From Margaritispora aquatica (lineage: Eukaryota > Ascomycota > Leotiomycetes > Helotiales > Discinellaceae), in the NCBI GenBank assembly GCA_007644065.1, contig VJWN01000017.1, positions 496,001 to 560,000 on the forward strand: DNA of 64,000 nucleotides. The letters are read 5' to 3'. Below the pieces are notes generated by a model. That model was not told the DNA's origin and made no database searches. It saw only the letters and a program-made list of their open reading frames with translations. Below are positions 20,892 through 30,604 of this stretch, in pieces. A program made the translations under genes and the position numbers. The first letter of the stretch is position 1, and every line of letters begins with the position of its first letter.

Positions 20892-22224
20892 TCCTTTGCA
20901 CGCTTTTGATAGATGGGAGAGGATTTTTGATTTGTCATTTGTTTGTTTGTCTTGTCTAGATGCGTCATTGGGATACCATACGGGGCGGTTTTTGGGGGGC
21001 GTTGTTTAAGATGGATTTTTTCTTAAGTCAGATGCATTGTATCACGATATGCAGTGCAGGTAGCTGTAGGAATTGAAATACATATTTAGCCATCCAGCAT
21101 TCAGAACTGTCGATACTCGCTACGAATTGCTTAAACGGACTGACGAACAGAAGATGGAGAGGTGAGTTTGTCATCTTGCATTTAACTTTCATTTCATTTG
21201 ACGATAACATGTCCTAAAATTCATCAGTCTAAATTTGGCGACCGAGACCTCTCATAAAATCGAGTACAGAGCATGAAAACAAGCCTATATGCCATCCGAT
21301 TTCGACTGCATGCTCTCCAAAAATGCTAAGACGTCAAACACCAAACTACGTAAGCAGAAGTGAGCTTAGGTGAGTTAAAGTTTTGGACTCCTTACATAGC
21401 CCTGAAAAACTACTACAGCACGAGAACCTGTTGTCATTATGAATGAATTCCACCAACCAACAGCTGCATCTATCCGATTGTCTATACATCGTATACCGGA
21501 CACGGCTTATTCCGCCAACACGTCCAAGGTAGGTAAACGTGGACGATCGCATGTGCATACTTGCTGTCCTGCTCGTACACCGGATACGACACGCTGTGCC
21601 ATGATCTCCCGCATATGCGGGAGGCTTCGCCAAAAGCAATACGCACGTATAACAGGCCTTGGCCATTGGTTGGGAGACCTGATCGGGAATCATCCAGAAG
21701 ATAGATGGTGTGTGGATACCTAGGTTTCCAAAGACGTTCTCTACCAAGCCCTACAGTACCATCCCATCCGATCCTCAGTCGAGTGATCGTGCTTAATAGA
21801 TGAACAAAGCCCACGCAAACCGCACGAATGCGCCGATTAAGTAATCTCGCCTACTCAGGAGAGGAGGAGGAGCACAGCTCAAGTCCATGGATAGGGGCTG
21901 TGGGCTAAGCGAGGATCATCGTCGATTGCTGGAAGAGGCTTAGTGTACGAGGTACTGTATACCGTGTACGGCGGGTTAGCGCAGCGCGTACTTATACGAG
22001 AGAGAGAAGGTGATATATGCTTAGCATCTTGGAAACCTGCCACCTAGGAATTCTGGTTTATGAGACGTCGATTTGGGATTGCTGTCGATATAAGTACAGC
22101 AAGATGGACGCCGTGATGACGGGCCGATACGATCGCTGAGTTCACCTGAGAACACTAACAGGTTTCGCCTGGTCACTACGAAAACTACAAACTTTCTATC
22201 AGAAGAACTGCATTTCTCGGCATT
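20892..22224. other. Intergenic with a perfect 18-bp palindrome
   Basis: No gene is supported in this 1.3 kb. The most notable element is the palindrome at 21606-21623. Several short ORFs on both strands overlap one another and look random. Confidence 0.5.
21606..21623. promoter_or_regulatory. Perfect 18-bp palindrome containing CCG-N6-CGG
   Basis: The sequence CTCCCGCATATGCGGGAG equals its own reverse complement. It contains two everted CGG half-sites six bases apart, the type of arrangement bound by dimeric Zn2Cys6 regulators. It lies about 600 bp upstream of the RTA1-family gene, and a Zn2Cys6 factor lies just beyond that gene. Binding is an inference. Confidence 0.4.
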
Positions 22225-23283
22225 ATGGCAGGTAAATACTACGCGTACACGCCCTCGGTGGAAGCAGCTTTCGTCGTCGCTGTGCTGTTCTTGCTCAGCA
22301 CGATCTTCCATACATTCCAAATGGTCCGCTGCAAGACATGGTATTTCACAGCCTTCGTCATCGGAGGAGTCTGTACGTCTCGACCTTCCTCTTCCCTCTG
22401 CTGTCCCTCAATACAACTCAACAAACCGCTAACAACTCCCCTCAACAGTCGAGGCCTTCGGCTACGTAGCCCGCGCCTTGAATGCAAAGCAAGCACCGGA
22501 TTACTCCAGGGGTTTATATATCCTGCAGAGTCTCGGGATTTTACTCGCGCCTGCATTCTTCACGGCATCGATCTACATGGAGTTTGGGCGTATCATTCTC
22601 ATGGTTGATGGGGAGAGGTTGGCGGTAATCAAGAAGAGATGGTTGACCAAGATTTTCGTCGCGGGTGATGTTCTCTCGTTCCTCATGCAAGCTGGTGGTA
22701 TGGCTTCACCCAGATTTCCTCAGCAACTCATGTGTTTATCCTGTGTGTAATGAGCTAATGCAAAGCGTAATGAATAGGTGGCGCTATTCTCGCCGGCCAA
22801 AACGCCTCCACGGCTAACACAGGGAAGCTGATCATCAACCTCGGTCTGGGGATTCAAATCGTCTTCTTCGCCTTCTTCTTGTCTAATATCTACATCTTCT
22901 GGCGACGACTTGACCGCTCACCAAATACACGCTCGCTCAGCATGCCATGGAAGAAACACGCCAAGGTGCTGCTTCTCGCCGGCCTCGTGGTGATGATCCG
23001 GTGCATATTCCGACTCGTCGAGTATTTACAGGGGAAGGACGGGACCCTGCAGAGCACGGAGGTGTATCTGTATGTTTTTGACACGGCGCTCATGTTCATT
23101 GTTATGCTCATCTTTCATGTGTGGCATCCGAGTGAGGTGGGCAGTATGCTTTCTGGTGGCAGGGTGGCAAAGGGATTCAGGACCGTGGAAATTGGGAAGT
23201 GGGAGGAGAGTTCGGGTGAGTTCACTACTAGAGATTCCGACGTGGAGTTAGGATCGAGGGAGATGCTCGCGAATAGGAAGTGA
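22225..23283 (+). CDS. RTA1-family 7-TM membrane protein, 3 exons, 300 aa
   Basis: Exons 22225-22372, 22449-22697 and 22778-23283 give 301 codons; introns 76 and 80 nt. The product has seven hydrophobic helices and RTA1 landmarks: YxPSVEAA at the start, EAFGYVARAL in helix 2, LLAPAFFTASIYMEFGRII, FVAGDVLSFLMQAGGGAI, an IRCIFRLVEYLQG loop, and DTALMFIVMLIFHVWHPSE at the end. RTA1/RTM1/Rsb1 members confer resistance to amino-sterols and azoles or export sphingoid bases at the plasma membrane. Which applies here is unknown. The C-tail is hydrophilic. The gene converges with a Zn2Cys6 factor gene 530 bp away. Confidence 0.92.
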
Positions 23284-23813
23284 CTTTCGTCTGAAAAACG
23301 ATGGGATTTTCCGTAGGTGGGTACGAAATCGAGGGACATGAAGTGATTGGGAGAGAGCATTTGACAAGAGGAACGACAGTAGATTTGGTGCGATGGATAG
23401 AGCTAAAGTAGATTTGTCTGTTTTTACGGGTTCGATGCGCGTCTTTCTATGGTTTACTGTATAATATAGAGAATTAGCTTTGCTGCAGATAGAATGTAAG
23501 GTTTGGATGCTGTTCATTGTGTCAATCCACGCCACGAAAATCAACAAATATTGATGATTTAATCAATTTGAGACAAGCGCATCAATTGATGCTTACTTCG
23601 TATGTGGCTTGGCCCACGAAGATAGCGTAAGGGCTGAGGTAGCACTCTTCAGTTGGGAATACACAGGCAACAAATGGCTGAGGGACGTCCTATAGAATGC
23701 TTCAGTATAGTATCGCAATAGAAAATCGTGGTCATACCAGTGTAATTAGACACCAAACAAATGAAGTTCAGCATACTCTTGGATGATCACTTATCATTTG
23801 GCAACCGTGTAAG
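23284..23813. other. Convergent intergenic spacer
   Basis: A/T-rich spacer between the RTA1-family and Zn2Cys6 genes with no supported gene. Both 3' ends lie here. Confidence 0.5.
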
Positions 23814-25158
23814 TCAAGACTCTATATTCGACTCTCCACGAGATATGACGACCCCTAGCTCACTCAACGGCCACTTCATCCTTTCCGCCCAGGTTTCGCC
23901 TATCGTCATTGCAATGTTATGCACAACTTTCGAAATCCAGTCCTGCATAAACCACCTTTCCGTTCCGTGCTTGGCGAGAGCACAGCCATGAGCCATGATA
24001 ATCAGTGCCATTGGCATTCTATGGCTCAGGAGCTCCACAAAAGCTTCGGAAATGATAATGGGCCACAGTAATCGCTCGATACTCGCACCTTGATGCAGGG
24101 CTTTTTGCAAATGCAAGATCGTATTGCAGTATAACTGCGCCCCAGTATCATCACTGGAGGTGCGTGCGTTGAAGCTGTAGAGTTCCTCAAGTGCAATCCT
24201 TGCATTGTCGTCTTCGATCAAGTCTGAGCTCACGTGTGTGCTTTCAAAGTGAGAAGGAAGAAATTGGCCTAGAGGACCGGCCTCTATCCATTCCTGAGCC
24301 GAAAAGAACAGCTTCCAGTGACTCCGGAACGACTTGAGTAGAACCACCATGTCATCTATGGGATCCTGGCTCGGGAGGCCAACGGCTTGTGTTAGCGCCA
24401 TTGAAAAGGTAAGCAGTGTGGAAGAGAATAAGAAAGCGGCTGTGCAGTTCTCGGGTGTGATGTTAATGACCGAAGTCCGGAAACGAGTGAGTGCCTCATC
24501 CTGGTGCCCACGAGCACGAGTGAGATATTCGGTATTCCCAGGCGAGGTTCCTCTCAGATGAGCCATGTGAAGTGCTGAAATTCCAAGAACGGCATGCATC
24601 AAGAATTCGTAGCGTAGAGCTTCATTGGGAACAGTCGTATTCCAGCGTTTCCCAGCGACACCCGGCCTCTCAAGAGTGAGAGACGTGACAGTCAGGTAGT
24701 GATGCATGAGCTCCATATGTGGGAGATTCACTGATGGTGGTGACAATATCAGTGTCGTTGACGCTTGTGCTGAAGGCGATGGGGACTTGTATGAAGACCT
24801 AACACATGAGGATGAGAAGAGTCTTGAATGGCTTCAAGATTGTACACAACGTACCTAGGTTGACGTTTTCGAGCCACTTCAATGACCGTCGTCGATGCCG
24901 ACTCATCGCGATTCTCAAATTCGCATTTGACACTCCATTTGGTACAGTTGTAACATCGTGGTGCTTGCTCATCACACTGAGAGATCGCATCGTTAGCTAT
25001 GAATAAAGGTGCATGTTACTCTTGACTTAAGCCTTGGATCCGCCAGAGGGTGGAGGTAGGAGGGGACAGAAGATGAAACACACTTTTATTTTTCGGCGTT
25101 TGCATTGGCCGCAGCCATTTCGGGACTTGGTGTGAGCTCGTCGTGATCCGGGAGGCAT
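23814..25158 (-). CDS. Zn2Cys6 transcription factor, 3 exons, 393 aa
   Basis: Exons 25158-25084, 24976-24855 and 24798-23814 give 394 codons; introns 107 and 56 nt. The first intron splits the DNA-binding domain. Spliced, the six cysteines fall at residues 16, 19, 26, 33, 36 and 43, a perfect C-x2-C-x6-C-x6-C-x2-C-x6-C cluster in the context HTKSRNGCGQCKRRKIKCDE. Residues about 85-390 are the middle-homology-like helical region (MELMHHYLTVTSLTL, HAVLGISALHMA) typical of sterol-uptake/Upc2-like and other fungal C6 factors. The LMHHY..T pattern is common in the Upc2-type family, but no target is certain. It may control the neighbouring RTA1 gene (inference). Confidence 0.92.
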
Positions 25159-25682
25159 CTTCGGACGTTGACGCGATGTGTATTCTTGTGTTCAAACGAT
25201 GAATCTGAGTGGGATAGCCAGTGAATGGAAAGGTGATATATGTAGGTACTGGGGAAGGGGAAAGTGGCTATGGGCTATGGCTATGAAATTTAAGTTTAGC
25301 ACCAGCAATCTGTAACTCTGGGCGTCAGGTCTTGGCAATTGAAAAGTCACGAGAGGATCCTTGGTCAAAGCTGCTTAGTCATAACCTTCTTAGAGTCACG
25401 GGGGCGGGTGTGAAATGGTATTTGATTGAGTTATGTCCATAGGTAAGGTAGTCGTCGCTAAATATAACATCTTACTTTGTGAAAATTGCTCCCAAATGTA
25501 TCTCATGAGCATTGTCCACTGATAGGTACAGTTATATAGATACGCACAAGAATGGCACAGTATTTGTCGAAGCTAGAGCAAGCAAGGCTTCAATTAAATC
25601 TTAAATCTCATCATAACCGCTATGACCAGCCTGGAAGATCCCACGGTCAAGTAAGTATGTGCTGTATTTAGTCTCCCCATGA
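25159..25682. other. Promoter side of the Zn2Cys6 factor gene
   Basis: No gene is visible. The region separates the factor's start from a degenerate coding relic whose 3' end is at 25683. Confidence 0.5.
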
Positions 25683-26225
25683 CTAACCAGTCAAATCAAT
25701 CAAATCCCCCTCTGTCCCTCCAGGTACTAAACTTTCAGCCACAAGATCCGCATTGTCATCGTCTCCAGACTCCTTCTCATCCTCGCTTTCGTCCCAGATA
25801 CATCGGCCATTGACCAAAGCCGGGTTGTCGTTCAGATGGCGATTCGCATAGGTTTTAAGAACGATGGCATGTTCCCGCTTCAACCTGTCCTCCCGTACCT
25901 TTGGATCTTCCTCAATCTCTGCCCAGCCGTCGTGCTTTATGCCCCTCGCCTCCCTCTATTTCTTCTCCTTCTCATATTTCTCATTCGCGATTTGTGCTTG
26001 GCTGCGAATGCCTCCAGACTGCCATTGACCAGTGATACGGTGAAGCTCCCGAGACATCAATGTGAGTAGATAGTCATAGAGGTCCTTCTGCTTTGTGGTA
26101 CCTCCGGAGAGTCTTATTTGTTCATTCGTGGCGGTAAGAGTGGTTGAAATGAAACCACACCAAGCGCCATTTCCGCAATTGCGGCGACGAGCTCGGTAAG
26201 GATCCGAGATAATGAGCCATTTGTA
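25683..26225 (-). pseudogene. Degenerate coding relic with in-frame TAG
   Basis: One minus-strand frame reads as protein-like for 181 codons but is interrupted by a TAG at 25958-25956, in the context YEKEKK-stop-REARG. Downstream it ends in an acidic tail (WDESEDEKES..DDD) and a normal TGA. Upstream it is preceded by a TAA at 26228-26226, and adjacent protein-like sequence continues in another frame up to 26400. A CAG-to-TAG change would explain the internal stop. I do not recognise the family. It could alternatively be an exon set with an intron I cannot define. Confidence 0.45.
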
Positions 26226-28482
26226 TTAAGGCAGAGCTAGTCGCACGGTTCAGAATGACACTATTTATTGGAAGATCGCGACTCTTCCCATCAGAATTCT
26301 TGACATTGTCGGCTTCCATTATTATTCCGGGCATATTGTCTGTTGTATCTTTGAAAAATGTGGGCAAATTGTCGAAAGTTGTCTTAGATGATAGTTTCAA
26401 ATGATGAGTTTGATTCCAAGAACAGAAGGGTGGCAGCCAGCTTTATAGATTATCTATCTCAGTCTAATCCAAGGCCATGACGTTCGCAAAGAACCTTAGA
26501 CTGTTCGAACAATGTTGAGTACGTGTCCAATCCACCATTCTAGCAATGAAGTCATTTAAGAGGAATCACGGCATGGCGCGACGGGGTACGCTGGTTGTGA
26601 ATTAGGGTCCAAGGTGTTGGGCCAAGTCGCAATGAGTGCCACGCATTGTATTTCAGGCTATCCAGCAATTCTTAGATGGTCTAGCCACATCTTTTTGTTG
26701 AGGCTTATAGGGCTTAGTGCATTATGTGGTTTGCTAAGATTTGGGTATCTACATTGTCAAGATACTTCTAGCGCATGAGATAATAGATGGTCAGGTATGG
26801 GAGATACTAGGAGCTTTAATAGCGTAATGGATGTTGACTAAATTTGGCTTAGAAGTACTTTCTATATCCGACTTTCCAGCAGTCGGCATTTACACCGTTA
26901 AGAGCTACGGGTAAGATCCGAAAAGGAACCTGAATCAGAGCAACGAATTTAAATTGACGCTAAGAATTGTATTTGAGAAGACAAATCATGAGACGACTTC
27001 TCAAGCAGCACTCGTTAACTTTGGGCATGCCTGGTGCATTTGAATCCGATGAGGGCTTCAAGTAAAACTCTGAACTATGTTGTTGCGTGCCTTCAATTAC
27101 AAATTATGTAATACAGACGATAGTCAGAACGGAGAAAGCCCATCTCTATCATTATCACTTGATTGTAATTTTTGATTTATACTGAAATTAAATTTTAATA
27201 GCGTTTGTGTAGCTTCCATTAGCGACTGCGCTTGTGAAACTACCTACCTTAGCTCCCAAGTAGTGTTCTTACATCATAAACAGATTTGTAGTTGGAGCTA
27301 CTGACATAATAGATGTTTTCTCTACGTCGCTGCCTACTTAATGGTACATCTTTGGAACATTCTATATCCTACCATCACGAGTGGTACTCGAAGGCCATGC
27401 GATAATGACCTCGCTAAGGCTTAAAACCTAGTTTGCTAGTTTGATATGGAAAGAGCGATTGAACAATTAGACATATCCAGACCTGAGCAATCGTATCAAA
27501 CATTTCAACAGTATTATCCTGCTGGCGGCTCTATAGCACCTTCACTTGAACTAGTGTGTTTGTCATTAGAATTAGGAATCTTACCACTCTTCAAGGCGTT
27601 CTTGGTTTGGCTTCCGCCACTTTGTGATACTTTGGCCCCGCAACTGCCCCAGAGAGGAACATGAACAGAAGGGTATCTAGCTTTCACACGCACGCACAAA
27701 ATAACCAACATCATATGTCCATCGGCTAGTGTGGTTCTTAAGATCTTCCGGCCTACAGTTTGTATATCAGCCCGAATGAAACTTTTGGTTCATTTAGTCA
27801 TCTAGCACAATGGCACCAAGACCCGACTCTAAGAGATGTGGCTAAGTCCTGTAGGTAAGGAATAAATACCAATTACAAGAAAGGTAAGGCGAAATTCAAA
27901 TGTACGAACTGCTCTTAAACTTCCAGCAGTAGATGGAGATAGTCTCTTTTGCAGCTTTCTTGACATTGGGATGCATCCTAAGACGTCCACAAGAGCTCGA
28001 TCGAGCGACTCATAGTTTCTAGAGATATCCAAGTACTCAATTGGGTCTCTGTCTCAAATTGACTGATTCTGGAAGATCAAAAGCCAATACAAAAGACAGC
28101 AGAATCGCAAATGAGAGAAGCAACCAAGCCATAACAACGTGAAGCAGCAAAAACATCACAACAATCAACACGCATAAGAGATTAATTCGAAGTAACTACT
28201 TAGTTACAAGTAATGATGTCTACAATTAGTCGAGAACTGCAACAACAGGTAAGGAATGAAATCTAATTCGATGATAGGAAGAAAAGAGATGGACTTGTAA
28301 CGAATTGACCCTGCCAGCGATACCTTCGCATCGCTTGCCTCAAGCGCGTCATTCACATCCTTGCTCACGACCTCGGCGCCCTCGTCAAAAGGCTAGGTAC
28401 GACGACAACCTCGAAATCAATCCGCAGATCCAGATCCAGATCCAAATCCAGCATCGAATCAACATAATACCATGTAATTAAA
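26226..28482. other. Gene-poor 2.3 kb
   Basis: Nothing is supported beyond protein-like residues up to 26400 that probably belong to the relic above. The rest holds only short random ORFs. A CAGATC hexamer repeats three times at 28425-28442 in the leader of the next gene. Confidence 0.5.
28425..28449. repeat. CAGATC hexamer tandem in a gene leader
   Basis: Three exact copies of CAGATC followed by a degenerate copy, 35-60 bp upstream of the start codon at 28483. Confidence 0.8.
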
Positions 28483-29208
28483 ATGCCACCCCGCGCCCCT
28501 TCAAAAGCAAGTCTACGGACCCTCCTGCGCATCCGTCCTCGTCAAACCTCACAACTCCCACACTCCCCCCCAGCACGACGATACCAATCTAGCAACGCTC
28601 CACCACCTCCTCCACCCAACACGTCTCAGGCACGAATCGATCGCATCCTCTCTCGACTCCCCAAGTTCTTGCATCCCTGGACATCTGGCCTGCGGAATGC
28701 CCCGGTCTCGCACATAACGTCCTTCCTACTACTTCACGAACTCACGGCGATCGTCCCGCTCATTGGGCTCGCGACGCTGTTTCACTACACGTCCTGGTTG
28801 CCACAGTCCTTTGCGGAGGGGAAATGGGTGTCCCAGGGTGTGGATCAGTTTGGGCGGTATTTTGGACGGAAGGGTTGGTTTGGGTTTGAGCGGGAAGCCG
28901 GTGCTGCTGCTGCTGCGAGTGCGAGGAGGGGGAGTGTTGGAGTTAATGATGAGGGAATGGGAGAGAAGGAAAGGGAGGCTGTGATTGAGAAACGATGGGG
29001 TGTTGGTGGGAGGGGGAGCAGGATTCTAGTGGAGGTTGCAACTGCATATGCGATCACGAAGGTTTTGATGCCAGTCAGAATTGTGGTTAGTGTTTGGGGT
29101 ACACCTTGGTTCGCTAGGGCCGTTGTGGGTAGATTCTGGGGGATGTTTGGGGTGAAGAACACGAGTGCTGTGGCGAAGTTTGCGGAGGTTTCGAAGAAGA
29201 TGCCTTGA
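28483..29208 (+). CDS. FLILHELTA-family mitochondrial-type membrane protein (241 aa)
   Basis: Single exon with ATG at 28483. The first 50 residues are Arg/Ser/Pro-rich with no acidic residue (TLLRIRPRQTSQLPHSPPARRYQSS), a convincing mitochondrial presequence. Residues 81-89 read FLLLHELTA, the diagnostic motif of the fungal FLILHELTA family, inside a hydrophobic helix (SHITSFLLLHELTAIVPLIGLATLF). A second membrane segment near 185-205 (ILVEVATAYAITKVLMPVRIVVSVW) is also conserved in the family. It likely spans the inner mitochondrial membrane; biochemical function is unknown. An Ala/Gly-rich linker at about 138-170 differs from typical members and looks disordered. Confidence 0.9.
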   Translation: MPPRAPSKASLRTLLRIRPRQTSQLPHSPPARRYQSSNAPPPPPPNTSQARIDRILSRLPKFLHPWTSGLRNAPVSHITSFLLLHELTAIVPLIGLATLFHYTSWLPQSFAEGKWVSQGVDQFGRYFGRKGWFGFEREAGAAAAASARRGSVGVNDEGMGEKEREAVIEKRWGVGGRGSRILVEVATAYAITKVLMPVRIVVSVWGTPWFARAVVGRFWGMFGVKNTSAVAKFAEVSKKMP

Positions 29209-29408
29209 TAATTGATTACCTACGGATGGGAGAGGGAAGCTGGCCTTAATCGAGTTGGAAAGGCCTCGAGGTGGATGGGATGATACCAATGATCAAGTCA
29301 CGAAACAAACAACATAATATCGTCTTTCAAGATGTTCATTCATCTTCATTCATGCTTTTGGTGCACTCAATCAATCATTTCTATCATCAAATAATCGAAA
29401 CGAATAAT

Positions 29409-30177
29409 CTACTTCTCGTAGACCCAGTCGTGTTGAGCAGACTTCCAGGAGACGACCTCTCCATCCTTGAACCAGAGAGCGATCTCCTTCTTGGCGTTCT
29501 CGACGCTGTCAGAACCGTGGCAGACGTTGCGTCCGACATCAATGGCGAAATCACCACGGATGGTACCTGGGAGGGATGCGAGAGGGTTGGTGGCACCGAG
29601 AATGGCTAGAATTTGTGAGCTTGGGTCATCAAAAGGATGTGGAGATACATACAGCGGCCGGTCTTGACGGCGTCACGTCCCTGCCAAACCATGGCGCAGA
29701 TTGGTCCGCTACCCATGTCTATTCATTGTCAGCGTTTGTCTGATCATTTGGCTGGGAGGGCGTACACTTGATGAGTCCTGGGAAGAATGGCTTCTCAGCG
29801 AGATCAGAGTCTGGGAATCCATTAGCATGTTATTACACTTTTCAAGCTGTAATAAACATACAGTGCTTCTCGAGGTGCTCCTTGGATGCAGACATCATCT
29901 TGATAGCAACAAGCTTGAAGCTATTGTTTACATTAGTGACAGCTCTTGAATGATGTGTTGTGCTTGCAACATACCCACGGTTCTCAAAACGAGAGATGAT
30001 TGGGCCAACGAGTCCACGCTGTTGTAAATTAGTAAATTATTATCTCGAGTTCTCTCTATCTTCATACTTGGACTCCATCAGGCTTGATGGCAATGAAGCT
30101 ATCAACAAATGTTAGCTTGACCGCCGAGTCAACAAGAGGGAGGTAGCTATAGCTCACGTAACCTCGTCGGAAGACAT
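29409..30177 (-). CDS. ndk1: Nucleoside diphosphate kinase, 7 exons, 153 aa
   Basis: Exons 30177-30158, 30098-30068, 30018-29975, 29920-29862, 29810-29766, 29718-29653 and 29605-29409 give 154 codons. Six introns interrupt a small protein, and exon 1 is only 20 nt. The fold is unmistakable: [62 protein letters not shown] with the phosphorylated His at 118 (the canonical position), and EIALWF. The enzyme moves the gamma phosphate of ATP to other NDPs via phospho-His, normally as a hexamer in the cytosol. Length is exactly that of eukaryotic NDKs. The 5' flank abuts the glucosidase II gene, divergent by 427 bp. Confidence 0.97.
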
Positions 30178-30604
30178 ATCGTCGTTGAGTCTTGCAGATT
30201 CTTCTCTTTGAGTTGCAGATGCACGTAGAAATCCTTGAGTCTTTGGGCTCAAGTGTTTGTAAATAGGAGGAGTTGAATTCGAGTTCATAGGAAAAAAGAA
30301 AGTCGACGTGGTTTTGGAGGGGCAGAGGGGTAAAAAAGGTTGGTGGGGCCAAAGGGAGCTTGAAAGGGTTTAGCTTAAGCCCAGTGCCAAGCCCAGCATT
30401 TTGGTGTTTCAATAAAGTACGGAGGGACAGGAGGGACAGGGGTCAATGTGATGGAACGTGAACCTGAGGACAGCTGGAGTTACGTTGTAGAAATCTCCAC
30501 TTTCATACTTAGGTACCTTACTTAGAGCACAGCTCTTAAAGCTGATTACAACTGCTGTCATTTCATTTTGTCATTAAAGACTGGAATGCAATAAACTATA
30601 CGCC
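30178..30604. promoter_or_regulatory. Divergent promoter (NDK / glucosidase II alpha)
   Basis: The 427-bp interval between two outward-facing start codons. A GAGGGACAGG repeat occurs at about 30422-30441. No clear TATA was seen on either side. Confidence 0.4.

Noticed and set aside
22021..22320. Minus-strand ORFs near the RTA1 start
   Set aside because: Overlap exon 1 of the RTA1-family gene and its leader, with no family pattern.
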